DNA of 64,000 bases, from positions 98,915-162,914 of the forward strand of contig JBNKFV010000024.1 of assembly GCA_050289485.1 (NCBI GenBank). Direction: 5' to 3'. The number at the start of each line of letters is the position of its first letter. Within the stretch, counting starts at the first letter, position 1. Below are positions 17,613 to 27,331 of the stretch, one piece after another. Both the position numbers and the translations under genes were made by a program. Origin of the DNA: JBNKFV01 sp050289485. GTDB lineage: Bacteria > Pseudomonadota > Gammaproteobacteria > Pseudomonadales > Cellvibrionaceae. The notes beneath the pieces are model-generated. The model was not told where the DNA came from. It saw nothing but the letters and a program-made list of their open reading frames with translations, and did no database searches.

Positions 17613-18442
17613 CTTAACTGGGCACGAATGCGTTGAATCACCGGCTGTACCGTTGGGGTGACGCCCCGCCACAGCTTAAAGGCTTGTGCCGCCTGCCCCA
17701 CCAACATGCCTAGCCCGTCTGCATAGTGCTTGCAGCCGTGGTTTTTAGCCCACTGTATAAATACGGTATCGCTGGCCCCATACATCATGTCATAGCAGGC
17801 AGCATCTGGCGCCAAGAGCGTATCTGGCAGTGGCGGCACGTCGCCCGCTAAACTGGCCGACGTGCCGTTGATCACCAGATCAAACTGTTGACCTGCCAAA
17901 TCGGCGTAGGTGGATGCTTGCAGCCGCGTTGCCGACGGCGCAACCGTGGCAAATACGTCAACCAGTTGCTCAGCTTTTGCGAGCGTGCGGTTGGCAATCA
18001 TCAGCAGGGCCGGTTCGCATTCGAGCAAGGGCTGTAATGCCCCGCGCACGGCCCCTCCGGCACCCAGTACCAATACCCTTTTTGCGCGCACGGGCCAGCC
18101 TTGTTCACCGGTAATGTCGGCCACTAAACCTGCACCGTCGGTGTTATCACCCAAAATATCGCCGTTAGCCGTTAATGCCAGTGTATTCACGGCGCCAGCC
18201 AGTTGCGCGCGCTGCGTCAGTTGTTTGGCCACTGCTAAGGCATCAAGCTTGAACGGCAGAGTAATATTGAGACCTTTACCGCCATTATCAAAAAAGGCGG
18301 TTACTGCAGCCTGAAACTGATCTTCAGGAATGCACTGCTTGGTATATTGCAGTTGCTGACCAGTTTCTGCTGCAAATGCAGCGTGTATATCCGGCGACTT
18401 AGAATGGGCAATCGGGTTACCAAAAACAGCATACTGATCCAC
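17603..18442 (-). CDS. aroE: Shikimate dehydrogenase (NADP+)
   Basis: This enzyme reduces 3-dehydroshikimate to shikimate in aromatic amino-acid synthesis. The 279-residue protein has the substrate-binding NPIAHSKSPDIH at the N-terminus and the catalytic lysine in NITLPFKLDA. DNTDGAGL with its conserved Asp, and a Rossmann segment VLVLGAGGAVRGAL, complete the active region. The length is typical. It lies downstream of hemF on the same strand, as in Pseudomonas. Confidence 0.96.
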   Translation of the reverse strand: MDQYAVFGNPIAHSKSPDIHAAFAAETGQQLQYTKQCIPEDQFQAAVTAFFDNGGKGLNITLPFKLDALAVAKQLTQRAQLAGAVNTLALTANGDILGDNTDGAGLVADITGEQGWPVRAKRVLVLGAGGAVRGALQPLLECEPALLMIANRTLAKAEQLVDVFATVAPSATRLQASTYADLAGQQFDLVINGTSASLAGDVPPLPDTLLAPDAACYDMMYGASDTVFIQWAKNHGCKHYADGLGMLVGQAAQAFKLWRGVTPTVQPVIQRIRAQLSGA

Positions 18443-18496
18443 AAGGGTTTCCTTAAGCGTTAAAACGGGCAGGCGATTGGAGCAACAAAAAGGTGG

Positions 18497-19405
18497 TTAA
18501 ACCCAATCGCGATGTTGCAGATAATAACGGGTGAGTTCGTCTTCTGGGCTACCGACGGGCGGCGCCCAATTGTAATCCCAGCGCACCAGAGGTGGCAGCG
18601 ACATCAGTATCGATTCGGTACGCCCGCCTGTTTGCAGACCAAACAAGGTACCGCGATCAAATACCAGGTTGAATTCTACATAGCGCCCACGACGATGCAG
18701 CTGGAAGTCACGCTCATGATCGCCATAGGGCTGGTCTTTACGGCGGCTCACGATCGGGCAATAAGCTTGGGTGTAACTGTCCCCCACAGAGCGCATAAAG
18801 GCAAAGCTGTCCGTAAAACCCAGCTCGTTCAGGTCATCAAAAAATAAGCCTCCAATACCCCGTGGTTCGTTGCGATGTTTCAGATAAAAGTATTCATCAC
18901 ACCACTTTTTATAGCGGGGGTAAAAGCCTTCACCAAAAGGGTCACAGGCGGCTTTGGCCGTACGATGCCAATGTTCGCAGTCTTCCTGATTACCGTAATA
19001 GGGCGTTAGGTCGTAACCACCCCCAAACCACCATACCGGCGCTTCACCGTCTTTTTCAGCAATAAAGAAGCGAACATTGGCATGACTGGTGGGCACATAG
19101 GGATTATTCGGGTGAATCACTAGTGACACCCCCATGGCTTCAAAGCTGCGGCCTGCCAGCTCGGGGCGATGCGCGGTAGCCGATGCGGGCATTTGCGTAC
19201 CATGCACGTGGGAGAAGTTAACGCCGCCTTTTTCGAAAACATCACCATTGGCGATCACCCGCGAACGACCGCCGCCGCCCTCTTCTCTTACCCATTCGTC
19301 TTCGGCAAACGCAACTTGATGTTCAAACTGCTGCAGCTGCTGGCAGATGGTATCTTGCAGCTGCAGCAAATACTGCTTTACTGCTGCTTTATCTGGCGCA
19401 CTCAT
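18497..19405 (-). CDS. hemF: Oxygen-dependent coproporphyrinogen III oxidase
   Basis: This is a cytoplasmic heme-biosynthesis enzyme that decarboxylates coproporphyrinogen III to protoporphyrinogen IX using oxygen. The 302-residue protein carries the family blocks VIHPNNPYVPTSHANVRFF, WWFGGGYDLTPYYG and RGRYVEFNLVFDRGT. The last includes the substrate-binding arginines. It lies between tsaC and aroE, and heme supply suits the oxidase genes nearby, though no shared control is visible. Confidence 0.97.
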   Translation of the reverse strand: MSAPDKAAVKQYLLQLQDTICQQLQQFEHQVAFAEDEWVREEGGGGRSRVIANGDVFEKGGVNFSHVHGTQMPASATAHRPELAGRSFEAMGVSLVIHPNNPYVPTSHANVRFFIAEKDGEAPVWWFGGGYDLTPYYGNQEDCEHWHRTAKAACDPFGEGFYPRYKKWCDEYFYLKHRNEPRGIGGLFFDDLNELGFTDSFAFMRSVGDSYTQAYCPIVSRRKDQPYGDHERDFQLHRRGRYVEFNLVFDRGTLFGLQTGGRTESILMSLPPLVRWDYNWAPPVGSPEDELTRYYLQHRDWV

Positions 19406-19498
19406 GGATAGCTAAAACCCGTGTAGTTATGACAAGAAACGCGGAGTCTACCAGAATTCAGCCGGTAGCCTGAACAAAAGGGAAGGCCGCGCCGGTGA

Positions 19499-20065
19499 TT
19501 ACCCAGCGCGAATGACACGACCGGTTCGCAGGTCGCGAATTTCAGAGGGCTTGGTTTGTTGACCAAGGGAGCCAGGCAAGATAGTCAACTCATGCGGACG
19601 AAAATAGCTTTTCACCTTCAATCGATTCATGGCCGGCGGTAAGCCTTGCGGATTGGCCGACGTAGACACAATAGGGCCACCAAAGGTTTTACAAAGCCCG
19701 GATACCAGTGGGTGGGCACTGACTCGCACCGCAACACAGGGGTGGTCACCGGTGATCCACTCGGGCACTGAACCATTATTGGGAATCAGCCAGGTAACCG
19801 GGCCAGGCCAGGTTTCGTTTAACAGGTCTTTTTGTGCATCGGGCAAGTCTGCATACAAACCACCCAACTGCCCGACGTTGGCCGCAACCAGAATCAGCCC
19901 CTTGCCCATGTCACGGCGTTTCATCGCCAGTAAACGACACACGGCATGCTCGTCGTGGGGAGCACAGCCAAGCCCCCATACACCCTCGGTGGGATAGGCA
20001 ATCACTTCACCGGCCCACATGGCGTCGGCTGCGCGTTGAATTTTGGGGTGTCTGGACCAGTCCAT
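19499..20065 (-). CDS. tsaC: Threonylcarbamoyl-AMP synthase (TsaC/YrdC)
   Basis: This enzyme makes threonylcarbamoyl-AMP from threonine, bicarbonate and ATP for the t6A37 modification of ANN-decoding tRNAs. From ATG 20065 the product is 188 residues, close to E. coli TsaC. It shows AYPTEGVWGLGC and KRRDMGKGLILVA at the N-terminus and GGPIVSTSANPQGLP toward the end. In-frame starts at 20101 and 20155 would add residues not usual in the family. It lies downstream of dprA on the same strand. Confidence 0.93.
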   Translation of the reverse strand: MDWSRHPKIQRAADAMWAGEVIAYPTEGVWGLGCAPHDEHAVCRLLAMKRRDMGKGLILVAANVGQLGGLYADLPDAQKDLLNETWPGPVTWLIPNNGSVPEWITGDHPCVAVRVSAHPLVSGLCKTFGGPIVSTSANPQGLPPAMNRLKVKSYFRPHELTILPGSLGQQTKPSEIRDLRTGRVIRAG

Positions 20066-20209
20066 CTGCAATCTACCGAATATGAATGAGGTTTCAGCCA
20101 TGATATTGGCTGCTGAAAAACGCGAAAACTTACCGTAACTTAAAAAGCAGCTCAAGCATTATCGGTAAACGCCAAGAGGGCTTGGGTGCGCTCTATTTAC
20201 GGTTAATTT

Positions 20210-21346
20210 TTACGCCAAACGCTGGTACCCGGATTCACTTCGGGCCACTTTGCCCTTGAGCTCCAATTCGATCATCAAGGCGGAAAGCTTGGCGGCGGTC
20301 ATACCGGTGCGAGCGGCAAGCTGATCTAATGTCACCGATTCAAACCCCATCATCAGCATCAGCACCTGCTGGTCTTTGGATAGGTTCGCCAGGGTATCTT
20401 CCTTTGTCGTTTGCTCGACGGCGCGAAACAACTCAGCCTGCTTGTAACCGAGCATGCCAGACAGCTCATCAACTATATCTTCGGCATCTTCCACGAGCTT
20501 GGCGCCGTTTTTAATGAGCATATTGCAACCGCGGCTCAATGGATTATGAATGGAGCCGGGAATAGCAAACACCTCCCGGCCCTGCTCCAGCGCCGCAGTC
20601 GCCGTAATCAACGATCCGCTTTTGCGGGCTGCCTCAATCACCAATACCCCCAGACTAAGGCCGCTAATAATACGGTTGCGCAAAGGAAAGTTGCTGGCAG
20701 CCGCCGGTGTACCAATGGGAAATTCCGATACCAAGGCACCATCGGTTTCCAGAATACTCTCAGCCAGTGCAGCATGGCGGGTGGGGTATATGCGATCTAT
20801 CCCCGTACCCATCACCGCAACGGTTTTCCCACCGGCATTGATGCAGGCCATATGCGCTGCAGCATCGATACCCAAAGCCAAACCGCTGGTAATCACAAAA
20901 CCGGAACGCGACATGTAGTTGGCAAACTGCTGGGTATTCTGCAAGCCAGACGGCGTAGCATGCCGGCTACCGACCATGGCCAGCTGGGGCAAGTGGAGTA
21001 CGTCGCGATTACCGCGCACGTAAAGCACCGGCGGTGCCTTGGGGATATCTTTAAGCAGTGAAGGGTAATCGGCATCTTGCTGAGTAATTACCGATACATC
21101 CATTGTCTGCAATACGTCGCGAAAATAGCCTAGCTTGCGGGTAACGTTGTTATCTTTGCTGGCACGGAACTCTTGTAAGATGCTTCGGGCAGCAGGATTC
21201 AAGTAGTCTGCCAGATCTGCAATCGATTGTTCCAATACAGCATCGGCAGAACGAAAACGCTGCAGCAGGCGCTTGAAAGTCGCCGGACCCACTCCGGGCA
21301 GGTGATGCAATAACAAAATTGCATCAATTGATGAACGTACAGCCAT
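20210..21346 (-). CDS. dprA: DNA-processing protein DprA
   Basis: This protein binds incoming single-stranded DNA and loads RecA during natural transformation. The 378-residue product has an N-terminal helix-hairpin-helix-like region (LLLHHLPGVGPATFKRLL) and a central Rossmann-like DprA domain (MVGSRHATPSGLQN and ITSGLALGIDAAAH). A C-terminal winged helix (TLDQLAARTGMTAAKLSALM) completes it. ATG 21346 follows a good AGGAAGAG site, so it is preferred to the ATG at 21391. dprA alone does not prove competence. Confidence 0.94.
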   Translation of the reverse strand: MAVRSSIDAILLLHHLPGVGPATFKRLLQRFRSADAVLEQSIADLADYLNPAARSILQEFRASKDNNVTRKLGYFRDVLQTMDVSVITQQDADYPSLLKDIPKAPPVLYVRGNRDVLHLPQLAMVGSRHATPSGLQNTQQFANYMSRSGFVITSGLALGIDAAAHMACINAGGKTVAVMGTGIDRIYPTRHAALAESILETDGALVSEFPIGTPAAASNFPLRNRIISGLSLGVLVIEAARKSGSLITATAALEQGREVFAIPGSIHNPLSRGCNMLIKNGAKLVEDAEDIVDELSGMLGYKQAELFRAVEQTTKEDTLANLSKDQQVLMLMMGFESVTLDQLAARTGMTAAKLSALMIELELKGKVARSESGYQRLA

Positions 21347-21400
21347 GGTTGCTCTTCCTTGAAGCTCCAGGTAGGCAACCTGGAATTGCATAACTTAAGA

Positions 21401-21438
21401 AGTAAAAAGCCACTGAGATTATACAGTGGCTTTTTACT
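21401..21438 (-). terminator. Rho-independent terminator of the LysM gene
   Basis: A perfect 15-bp stem (AGTAAAAAGCCACTG and its complement) with an 8-base loop lies 22 bases past the stop of the LysM gene. It ends in a T-rich strand when read on the minus strand. It separates that transcript from dprA. Confidence 0.85.
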
Positions 21439-21460
21439 GGGGCGGGTATTATACGGGGTT

Positions 21461-22621
21461 TTAGTCGTCGTCGCGTGAAAACAGGCGCCCAAAAAAGCCT
21501 TTACGCTTAGGTTCCTCTTCAGTGGCCTTTTTCTTGGCCACTGGCTGCCCAACACCGCGTCGCACGGGGCCATCTGGGTTGTACAGCCGATCTTCAACTG
21601 CCAGCGGACGTTCGGCAGCCAGCACGATACCCAGCGACATTTTATCAAACGTACGGAAGACCATGAGCAGGCCAGCACGCTCTTCCGGCAAAGTAATACG
21701 GTCGCCAGCAACACGGTCTTTCACCGTTTCGCCACGCTTGTACACTGCCATTACATTACCCACTTCGATATTGTCACGCTCACCCAGGTTGAGTGCGACC
21801 ACATCCAGATAACCTACCTGCGTCACACCACCCTCTACGGCCACAATCAAACCGCGGATATTTTCGTCTTCCGGGGCTGAAGGGTAAAAGGTTGAATCAA
21901 TCGCCCGCTCTTCGGTTGGCAATACGCGGTCGGTTACACGAATTTCTTCGGTGGTGCGAATCACCGAGAAGGTGGCTATATCGTCAGCCAAGTCACGCAT
22001 TTTTGCCGAGCCGATATCCAGCGCTTCAATACCGAGCACCTCACCGGTCTCTGGGTCTGTGTAGATTTGGCCTTTGCGGTAGACACCGTAGGTATTCACA
22101 TCACCGGCAAAATCACCGCGAGCGTAGATATTGTCACCCGCACCCACAATAATGCGCTTGTCTTCGCCTGCCACTACATAAGGTGCGGCTTCAAGCTCGC
22201 CAATGCCCAGCACACGGCTGTGCGACAAGAAGCTATTAATGCGGTCTAACGGAATGGCTGGAATAGCCTCATCCAAGGGCATCACCTTGACCGACGGCTT
22301 CATTTTCACCGTGCCTGGCGACATCTTATAGGTTCGCTGCAACACCAAGCGCGGCTTGCCGTCGAGGTATACCAGGCTGATGATATCACCGGGAAAGATC
22401 AGATGAGGGTTTTCAATCTGAGGGTTTACCTGCCATATTTCCGGCCACATCCATGGGTTTTCCAGGAACTTACCGGAAATATCCCAGAGGGTATCGCCTT
22501 TTGCCACCGTATACTCATCGGGGTGGTTGTCCTTCAAACGCGCATCCTGCGCCCACGCATTAAATGCCAGGGCACACGCTGTTGCTGATACCGCAATGAG
22601 ACTAATAATAGATTTTTTCAT
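21461..22621 (-). CDS. LysM-domain envelope protein
   Basis: This is a secreted protein expected to bind peptidoglycan. The 386-residue product has a signal peptide (about 1-24, ending AWAQD) and one LysM domain near 37-85 (YTVAKGDTLWDISGKFLENPWMWPEIW). A long beta-rich region and a basic tail (KKKATEEEPKRKGFFGRLFSRDDD) follow. The region after LysM includes VMAVYKRGETVKD, reminiscent of envelope-associated domains of unknown role. It is divergent from def, an arrangement shared with Pseudomonas. The exact function is unknown. Confidence 0.88.
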   Translation of the reverse strand: MKKSIISLIAVSATACALAFNAWAQDARLKDNHPDEYTVAKGDTLWDISGKFLENPWMWPEIWQVNPQIENPHLIFPGDIISLVYLDGKPRLVLQRTYKMSPGTVKMKPSVKVMPLDEAIPAIPLDRINSFLSHSRVLGIGELEAAPYVVAGEDKRIIVGAGDNIYARGDFAGDVNTYGVYRKGQIYTDPETGEVLGIEALDIGSAKMRDLADDIATFSVIRTTEEIRVTDRVLPTEERAIDSTFYPSAPEDENIRGLIVAVEGGVTQVGYLDVVALNLGERDNIEVGNVMAVYKRGETVKDRVAGDRITLPEERAGLLMVFRTFDKMSLGIVLAAERPLAVEDRLYNPDGPVRRGVGQPVAKKKATEEEPKRKGFFGRLFSRDDD

Positions 22622-22805
22622 AGAAACCGGTCCTGTTATGTTCGGCCCCTGAACGAATAACGTTATACTACTGCTTTAGGCGTAACCCGCTAAACGCACG
22701 TGCTGGTTCCATTCACACCGCATAATTGTTGAGTGATCATAATGTTAGCAGCGCATGTTGCACTTTTACTAGAAGTTTGTCACAAAGGTATAGATTGTTA
22801 CTGCA

Positions 22806-23312
22806 ATGGCTAAGTTAGAAATCCTGGAATTTCCGGATCCACGGCTGCGAAACCACGCCAAACCGGTGAACGTAGTGGATGATCGCGTTCGGCAAATTGT
22901 CGACGACATGTTCGAAACCATGTATGACGCCCCCGGCGTGGGCTTGGCCGCCACACAGGTTAACATTCACGAGCAGATCATCGTGATCGATGTATCAGAA
23001 GAGCAAAATCAGCCACTGGTGTTCATTAACCCGGAAATATCCATCAACGGCGGCGAACTGCACGAATACGACGAAGGATGCCTCTCAGTGCCTGGCTTTT
23101 ATGAAACCGTAGAACGCCCTGCGCATATCACGGTAAAAGCACTGGATCGCAACGGCGAGCCCTTCGAGCTACAACCCGACGGCCTGCTTGCGGTGTGTGT
23201 TCAACACGAAATAGACCACTTAAATGGCAAGCTGTTTGTCGACTATATTTCACCCGTGAAGCGCCAGCGTATTCGCAAGAAACTCGAAAAGCAGCATCGC
23301 GCACAAGCTTAA
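22806..23312 (+). CDS. def: Peptide deformylase
   Basis: This metalloenzyme removes the formyl group from nascent polypeptides. The 168-residue protein carries all three family motifs: GVGLAATQV, EGCLSVPG (metal-ligand cysteine) and QHEIDHLNGKLF (HExxH). It is followed by fmt after 63 bases, so the enzymes that add and remove formyl groups are encoded side by side. Confidence 0.97.
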   Translation: MAKLEILEFPDPRLRNHAKPVNVVDDRVRQIVDDMFETMYDAPGVGLAATQVNIHEQIIVIDVSEEQNQPLVFINPEISINGGELHEYDEGCLSVPGFYETVERPAHITVKALDRNGEPFELQPDGLLAVCVQHEIDHLNGKLFVDYISPVKRQRIRKKLEKQHRAQA

Positions 23313-23375
23313 GCCTCACCAACCAGAACATGATCTCGGCACTCTGCCTAGGAGTGCCCACAACCGCGGCCTGAT

Positions 23376-24323
23376 ATGACCACCCCACTGAATATTGTCT
23401 TTGCCGGTACACCGGACTTTGCAGCGCATCACCTGCAGGTGCTGCTTGATAGCCCTCACAACGTTTTTGCGGTTTACACCCAGCCAGACCGGCCCGCAGG
23501 CCGGGGCAAAAAGCTGGTGGCCAGCCCAGTGAAGAACCTGGCACTGGAACACAGCATCCCAGTGTATCAGCCGATCAATTTCAAAGCTGAAGAAGACCAG
23601 CAGGCGTTAAAGGCCCTGCAAGCCGACATTATGGTGGTGGTTGCCTACGGTTTGTTGCTGCCAAAAATTGTTCTCGATACCCCCAAACTTGGCTGTATCA
23701 ATGTGCATGCATCACTGCTACCACGCTGGCGCGGGGCGGCGCCCATCCAGCGCGCGCTGGCCGCTGGCGACAATGAAACCGGCGTAACTATTATGCAGAT
23801 GGATGTTGGCCTCGATACCGGCGATATGCTGGTGAAAGCCCGCTGCCCTATCGAGCCAAGTGACACCGGCGGTACATTGCATGACAAATTATTGGCCATT
23901 GGAGGGCCTGCCTTGCTGGAAGCACTCGACCAACTGGCCAATGGCACCAGCCAACCGCAGCAACAGGACAACAACCAAAGTAATTATGCGGCCAAGATCA
24001 CCAAGGACGAACTGGCGATTAACTGGGCAGCGGCAGCGACTGATATCGAACGGGATATTCGCGCGTTTAACCCGTTTCCCATCTGCCATGCAGGGCTTGA
24101 AGGCGAACGACTGCGTATCTTTCGTGCCGAAGTTGCGGTGCAATCTAGCGATACCACCCCCGGTACCATCATCAGCGCTGACAAAACCGGCATTGTGGTG
24201 GCTTGTGGCAAAGATTGCCTGCGCCTGCTGGAACTGCAATTGCCGGGTAAGAAAGCCATGCCCGTGGCAGATGTAATGAATGGCTACGCCCAGCGCTTTA
24301 CGCCGGGTACACAACTGCAATGA
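23376..24323 (+). CDS. fmt: Methionyl-tRNA formyltransferase
   Basis: This enzyme formylates initiator Met-tRNA using 10-formyltetrahydrofolate. The 315-residue product has an N-terminal Rossmann catalytic domain with IVFAGTPDFA and the catalytic-loop block NVHASLLPRWRGAAPIQRAL. An OB-like C-terminal tRNA-binding domain follows. Its stop overlaps the rsmB start (ATGA), indicating translational coupling in def-fmt-rsmB. Confidence 0.97.
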   Translation: MTTPLNIVFAGTPDFAAHHLQVLLDSPHNVFAVYTQPDRPAGRGKKLVASPVKNLALEHSIPVYQPINFKAEEDQQALKALQADIMVVVAYGLLLPKIVLDTPKLGCINVHASLLPRWRGAAPIQRALAAGDNETGVTIMQMDVGLDTGDMLVKARCPIEPSDTGGTLHDKLLAIGGPALLEALDQLANGTSQPQQQDNNQSNYAAKITKDELAINWAAAATDIERDIRAFNPFPICHAGLEGERLRIFRAEVAVQSSDTTPGTIISADKTGIVVACGKDCLRLLELQLPGKKAMPVADVMNGYAQRFTPGTQLQ

Positions 24324-25618
24324 GTGTTCGCCAGGTTGCCGCTCTTGTCATTCGTGACCTGCTTGTCGACAAGCGGAGCTTGGCCACCTTAATGCCGCCC
24401 GCGTTGGCCAAAGTTAACGACAAAGACCGAGGCCTACTACAAGAACTCTGCTTTGGCAGCGCCCGCTGGTTACCCCAATTACAGCTGTATATTAACGAAT
24501 TACTCGACAAGCCCTTAAAGCAAAAAGATGCAGATATAAACGCCCTACTGATAGTGGGTGCTTACCAACTACTATATACCCGAATCCCGGATCACGCCGC
24601 CCTATCCTCGACCGTTGAGGTATGCCGCCGGTTGAAAAAGAATTGGGCCACCAATGTGGTTAACGGTGTGCTCCGCCATTTGCAACGCAACCACAAAACC
24701 CTGGCTGAAACACTGCAAGCAAAGAGTGCCGTGTTTCGCTACAGTCACCCCAACTGGATGATCAACGCTATCGAGAAAAGCTGGCCAGAAACCAGCCACG
24801 AGATTCTCAACGCTAATAACCAACATCCACCTTTTACCCTGCGCTTGAACACCGCCGTCGTTAAACGCGAAGATTATTTAACCCAACTGGAAAACGCCGG
24901 TGTCAAAGCCGAAGCCTGCCCCTATAGCCCTTACGGTATTCGTCTGCTGAAAGCGGTGGCGGTTGATAGTTTACCGGGGTTTAGCGAAGGGTATGTAAGC
25001 GTGCAGGATGAAGCGGCACAGTTGGCCGCTCCCCTGTTGCAACTTGAACCGGGCCAACGCGTGCTGGATGCCTGTTGCGCCCCCGGTGGTAAAACCTGCC
25101 ATATTCTGGAGCGAGAACCCGGATTGGCCGAGGTCGTTGCATTGGATGTAGACGAAAGCCGTTTGGCACGTGTGGAAGAGAACCTTTCTCGCCTGAAACA
25201 AACCGCCACGCTGCGCTGCGGCGACGCCGGTAATCTGGACGATTGGTGGAACGGCCAGCCTTTCGACCGCATTCTGCTGGATGCGCCTTGCTCTGCCACC
25301 GGCGTGATCAGGCGCCACCCAGATATCAAATTACTGCGTACGCGGGCAGATATTGCTAAGCTAGCCGACGTTCAGCAACGTTTGTTGCACACTCTCTGGC
25401 AAACTTTAAAACCCGGCGGCCTTTTGGTGTACGCCACCTGCTCGATTATGCCGGAAGAAAACGCTCAGCAAGTGGCTGCGTTTTTAGCTGCTGAAGCCAG
25501 TGCACAAGCGCTGCCGATAAACGCAGAATGGGGGGAAGCGCAGGCAGTGGGTAAACAATTATTCCCGCACACGAACGGCCACGATGGCTTTTACTATGCT
25601 TGTTTGCAAAAGCAGTAA
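24320..25618 (+). CDS. rsmB: 16S rRNA m5C967 methyltransferase
   Basis: This enzyme methylates C967 of 16S rRNA. The 432-residue protein has an N-terminal NusB-like helical domain and a C-terminal Rossmann methyltransferase. The SAM loop is LDACCAPGGKTCHI, and the two active-site cysteines lie in DAPCSATGVIRRHPD and YATCSIMPEEN. In related genomes trkA follows directly; here a 269-bp palindromic element sits between the two. Confidence 0.96.
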   Translation: MSVRQVAALVIRDLLVDKRSLATLMPPALAKVNDKDRGLLQELCFGSARWLPQLQLYINELLDKPLKQKDADINALLIVGAYQLLYTRIPDHAALSSTVEVCRRLKKNWATNVVNGVLRHLQRNHKTLAETLQAKSAVFRYSHPNWMINAIEKSWPETSHEILNANNQHPPFTLRLNTAVVKREDYLTQLENAGVKAEACPYSPYGIRLLKAVAVDSLPGFSEGYVSVQDEAAQLAAPLLQLEPGQRVLDACCAPGGKTCHILEREPGLAEVVALDVDESRLARVEENLSRLKQTATLRCGDAGNLDDWWNGQPFDRILLDAPCSATGVIRRHPDIKLLRTRADIAKLADVQQRLLHTLWQTLKPGGLLVYATCSIMPEENAQQVAAFLAAEASAQALPINAEWGEAQAVGKQLFPHTNGHDGFYYACLQKQ

Positions 25619-25622
25619 GATC

Positions 25623-25891
25623 TAGGGCCTGTTAACACTAAGTTGGATGGTCCTGTTGTGGCTAAAAAGCCGCCAATTTAGGCGCGAGGAATGAGGTTTG
25701 GTTATTCCAAATGAACGACGAGCAACGCAGGGTGGCGGCTTTTTAGCCACAACCCGAAGGGCTGGAACCAGTTTACCGTCCTGTGGCGTTATTTTTCGCT
25801 TATTTGGAATACCAAACCACACTCAAAATGCCTTGCAGGACAACAAACTGGTTTCCAGCAGGACATTCAAATTAGTATTAACAGGCCCTAA
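25623..25891. mobile_element. MITE-like palindromic element between rsmB and trkA
   Basis: The noncoding element is bounded by near-perfect terminal inverted repeats: TAGGGCCTGTTAACACTAA on the left, and the complement with one mismatch on the right. Weaker pairing extends the repeats to about 32 bases. Inside is a perfect 21-bp inverted repeat (25655-25675 with 25733-25753) and a near-perfect 17-bp one (25695-25712 with 25802-25818) that interleave rather than nest. A third imperfect pair spans about 25759-25782 with 25837-25860. The flanks AAGATC and AGGATC may be a degenerate target duplication. No transposase is present. The right-end coordinates may be off by one base. Confidence 0.75.
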
Positions 25892-25901
25892 GGATCTGTG
25901 A

Positions 25902-27287
25902 ATGAAAATTATCATTTTGGGTGCTGGCCAGGTAGGGGGAACGCTGGCCGACAACCTGGCCAATGAAAATAATGACATTACCATCGTCGACGCCGACGAC
26001 CAGCGCCTGCGCGAACTGCGCGACCGCCTCGACATTGGCGTGGTGACCGGCGCGGCATCGTATCCGCAAACTCTGGTGCAAGCCGGCATTGAAGATGCCG
26101 ACATTCTCATCGCTGTGACCAACAACGATGAAATCAATATGGTAGCCTGCCAGATTGCCCACAGCCTGTTCAGTACTCCTACCAAAATTGCCCGCGTACG
26201 CGCCCATGCCTACCTGCGCAATCCCGAACTGTTCCACAATGGTGGAATTCCGGTCGATGTATTAATCAGCCCGGAAAAACTGGTCGCCGACTATGTATAC
26301 CGCTTGATTGAACACCCTGGTGCACTGCAGGTGCTCGATTTTGCCAATGGCGAAGTACAGCTGGTGGCAGTAAAAGCCTATTATGGCGGCCCACTGGTAG
26401 GCCAGGAGTTACGCTTTCTGCGCCAGCATATGCCAGCCGTCGATACCCGCGTGGCAGCCATCTACCGCCGCGACCGCTCCATTATTCCTGAAGGCACCAC
26501 GGTTATCGAAGCCGACGACGAGGTATTCTTTATTGCCGCAAAATCTCATATTCGTGCGGTAATGAGTGAATTGCGTCGGCTCGAAACCCCGTATAGGCGC
26601 ATTATTATTGCCGGTGGCGGTAACATCGGCGCGCGCCTCGCCCGTGAATTGGAAACCGGCTATTCGGTAAAGCTGATCGAGAAATTTCCGGAACGCTGTA
26701 AATTTCTCTCCGAGCGCCTCGACAACACCATTGTTTTGCAGGGCAGCGCTTCGGATCAGGAACTGCTGCTGGAAGAAAACATTGAAGACACGGATGTGTT
26801 TCTCGCCCTCACCAATAACGACGAAGCCAACATCATGGCCTCGATGCTGGCCAAGCGCCTTGGCGCCCGCAAAGTGATGGCCATTATCAACAACCCAGCC
26901 TACGCTGACCTGGTACAGGGTGGGGATATCGACATTGCTATTTCACCCCAACAGACCACCATTGGCAGCCTGCTAACCTATGTACGCCGTGGCGACATTG
27001 TTAACGTGCATTCATTGCGGCGCGGCGCGGCCGAAGCCATTGAAGTCATCGCCCACGGCGATATGCGCTCGTCCAAAGTGGTGGGGCGCGCTATTGAAGA
27101 TATTGATCTACCCGAAGGTGCCACCATTGGCGCCATTGTTCGCGAAACCAACACCGGTAGCGACGTATTGATTGCCCACGACGATGTGGTGGTAGAAACC
27201 GGCGATCACGTGATTGTCTTCCTGGTGGACAAACGCTACACCCGCGATATAGAGCGTTTGTTTCAGGTTGGTTTTACTTTTTTCTAA
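25902..27287 (+). CDS. trkA: Trk potassium uptake regulatory subunit TrkA
   Basis: This peripheral membrane protein binds NAD(H) and nucleotides and gates the TrkH potassium channel. The 461-residue product has two tandem RCK units, each with a Rossmann glycine motif: IIILGAGQVGGTLA at residue 2 and IIIAGGGNIGARLA near 233. Each unit has a C-terminal TrkA-C lobe. The start follows the palindromic element by about ten bases, so its ribosome-binding region (AAGGATCTGTGA) sits at the element edge. trkH follows after 44 bases. Confidence 0.96.
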   Translation: MKIIILGAGQVGGTLADNLANENNDITIVDADDQRLRELRDRLDIGVVTGAASYPQTLVQAGIEDADILIAVTNNDEINMVACQIAHSLFSTPTKIARVRAHAYLRNPELFHNGGIPVDVLISPEKLVADYVYRLIEHPGALQVLDFANGEVQLVAVKAYYGGPLVGQELRFLRQHMPAVDTRVAAIYRRDRSIIPEGTTVIEADDEVFFIAAKSHIRAVMSELRRLETPYRRIIIAGGGNIGARLARELETGYSVKLIEKFPERCKFLSERLDNTIVLQGSASDQELLLEENIEDTDVFLALTNNDEANIMASMLAKRLGARKVMAIINNPAYADLVQGGDIDIAISPQQTTIGSLLTYVRRGDIVNVHSLRRGAAEAIEVIAHGDMRSSKVVGRAIEDIDLPEGATIGAIVRETNTGSDVLIAHDDVVVETGDHVIVFLVDKRYTRDIERLFQVGFTFF

Positions 27288-27331
27288 TAGGCAACATGCT
27301 GTACGCCTCACGATAAGCGATTTCAAACACC

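Noticed and set aside
25698..25901. Plus-strand open frame of 67 codons inside the palindromic element (and a 66-codon frame on the other strand)
   Set aside because: Both frames are made of the inverted repeats themselves and have no ribosome-binding site; they follow from the repeat structure.
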